From assembly GCA_003132605.1 (NCBI GenBank), contig PKYJ01000061.1, positions 7,694-14,156 of the forward strand: a stretch of 6,463 nucleotides of DNA, in the 5' to 3' direction. Positions 6,183 through 6,463 of this stretch are shown in pieces. How positions within the stretch are numbered: position 1 is the stretch's first letter; every line of letters starts with the position of its first letter. Below the pieces are notes generated by a model that ran no database searches, was not told the DNA's origin, and saw only the letters and a program-made list of their open reading frames with translations. Origin of the DNA: Peptococcaceae bacterium (GTDB taxonomy: Bacteria; Bacillota; DSM-12270; Thermacetogeniales; Thermacetogeniaceae). A program made the position numbers and the translations under genes.

Positions 6183-6251
6183 GTAATTGCCGGTTCTCTG
6201 AAAAGATAGCCCCGTATCCCCTCTCCTGGCTAAAAGTCACCTGGCAATTAC
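6183..6251 (-). ncRNA. Candidate structured 5' leader RNA of the TolC-like gene
   Basis: On the minus strand GTAATTGCC (6243-6251) and GGCAATTAC (6183-6191) are perfect complements. Past a single bulged A the pairing continues with GGT/ACC, giving a 12-bp closing stem. Inside it, TAGCC and GGCTA form a second stem with a purine-rich loop, and a weak TCT/AGA hairpin follows. The element begins about 18 nt after the predicted transcription start and ends about 110 nt before the start codon, the geometry of a cis-acting leader. It does not match a riboswitch class that I can recall. Confidence 0.35.
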
Positions 6252-6267
6252 TTAACTAGATTAACTA
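6252..6267. repeat. Tandem 7-bp repeat at the predicted transcription start of the TolC-like gene
   Basis: TTAACTA occurs twice with a two-base gap (6252-6258 and 6261-6267), just downstream of the predicted start site near 6269. The same stretch holds an imperfect palindrome around CTAG. The place suits a repressor site that would block initiation or early elongation, possibly for the MarR protein encoded downstream. Confidence 0.35.
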
Positions 6268-6275
6268 TTAGCTAC

Positions 6276-6305
6276 AGTATAGTATTTTTATTGATTATTT
6301 GTCAA
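6276..6305 (-). promoter_or_regulatory. Strong sigma-A-type promoter of the TolC-MarR unit
   Basis: Minus strand: a perfect TTGACA -35 box (6300-6305), an 18-base AT-rich spacer, then TATACT (6276-6281), five of six matches to the -10 consensus. Transcription would start near 6269. It lies directly behind the terminator of the preceding gene, so the TolC-like gene begins a new unit. Confidence 0.75.
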
Positions 6306-6321
6306 GCACAACAAAAAGCAA

Positions 6322-6362
6322 AAAGAGCCCGGATCCACGATCTTCCGTGGTCCGGGCTCTTT
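6322..6362 (-). terminator. Intrinsic terminator of the stalk-domain gene
   Basis: AAAGAGCCCGGA(T)CCACG and its inverse CGTGGTCCGGGCTCTTT form a 17-bp stem with one bulged base and a six-base loop. On the minus strand the stem is followed by TT, GC and TTTTT, typical of a rho-independent terminator. It lies 56 nt behind the stop at 6419. On the plus strand the T-run is weak, so the main direction is minus. Confidence 0.9.
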
Positions 6363-6418
6363 GTTGCCGCAACTGTTACTCCGTAAGAACTTCGTTCAGT
6401 ATATCAGTTGTAGTCTGT

Positions 6419-6463
6419 TTAGTTGGAGGTGACGGTCACCGTCTGCGCCGTTGCATCCCACAC
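6419..6463 (-). CDS. C-terminal end of a copper-amine-oxidase-N-type (stalk) domain protein (partial)
   Basis: The right edge opens in a minus-strand frame reading VWDATAQTVTVTSN and then TAA at 6419-6421. The pattern W-D-x-x-x-x-T-V-T-V is the closing strand pair of the copper amine oxidase N-terminal domain, a small secreted beta domain repeated in many Firmicute cell-surface proteins and unrelated to amine oxidase activity. Only 14 residues are visible, so the rest of the protein is unknown. A strong terminator directly behind the stop supports a real gene end here. Confidence 0.6.
   Translation of the reverse strand: MWDATAQTVTVTSN

Noticed and set aside
6140..6260. Glycine or cobalamin riboswitch, suggested by TTTCAGGTAAAA and AGCCAGGAGA in the TolC leader
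   Set aside because: The remaining conserved parts of both classes (the ACCGAAG core of glycine, the CCCCGCAACUG region of cobalamin) are absent and the element is too short.
1..6463. Mobile elements, CRISPR arrays, tRNA or rRNA genes
   Set aside because: No transposase or integrase sequence, no regularly spaced repeats, and no tRNA cloverleaf or rRNA-like sequence was seen.

Overview
All recognisable genes in this window lie on the minus strand, so transcription runs from high to low coordinates. The DNA is GC-rich, uses strong GGAGG-type ribosome binding sites and GTG/TTG starts, and has sigma-A-like promoters in AT-rich gaps. Together with a TolC-family protein and the tail of a copper-amine-oxidase-N-type (stalk) domain protein, this suggests a Firmicute of the Desulfotomaculum/Pelotomaculum (Peptococcaceae) kind. 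That placement is inference from gene style; no marker gene is present.

Right end (6463 to about 4219): the last 14 codons of a stalk-domain protein end at 6419 and are followed by a clear intrinsic terminator (6322-6362). Next comes a near-consensus promoter (-35 at 6300-6305, -10 at 6276-6281) and a leader of about 200 nt that contains a 12-bp closing stem (6183-6251). This leads to a secreted TolC-like protein (375 aa from its best start) and, 130 nt further on, a MarR-family regulator. The pair resembles an export or envelope module with its own regulator. A short hairpin with a T6 run (4224-4244) lies behind the MarR gene.

Left part (about 4277 to 1): a promoter overlapping that hairpin is followed by four closely spaced genes. 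In order they are a UbiA-superfamily enzyme of the decaprenyl-phosphate phosphoribosyltransferase type, a DUF362 protein without an Fe-S domain, a 132-aa SMR/ArnE-like small membrane protein, and a large GT39/ArnT-like glycosyltransferase. The last one is open over 547 codons and runs off the left edge.

Read as a pathway, the left operon could attach ribose phosphate (from PRPP) to a polyprenyl phosphate, process it with the DUF362 protein, flip the lipid-linked pentose across the membrane, and transfer it to an extracellular acceptor. Each family role is established knowledge. The assembled pathway, and the role of the DUF362 protein in it, are inference and the most interesting content of the window.
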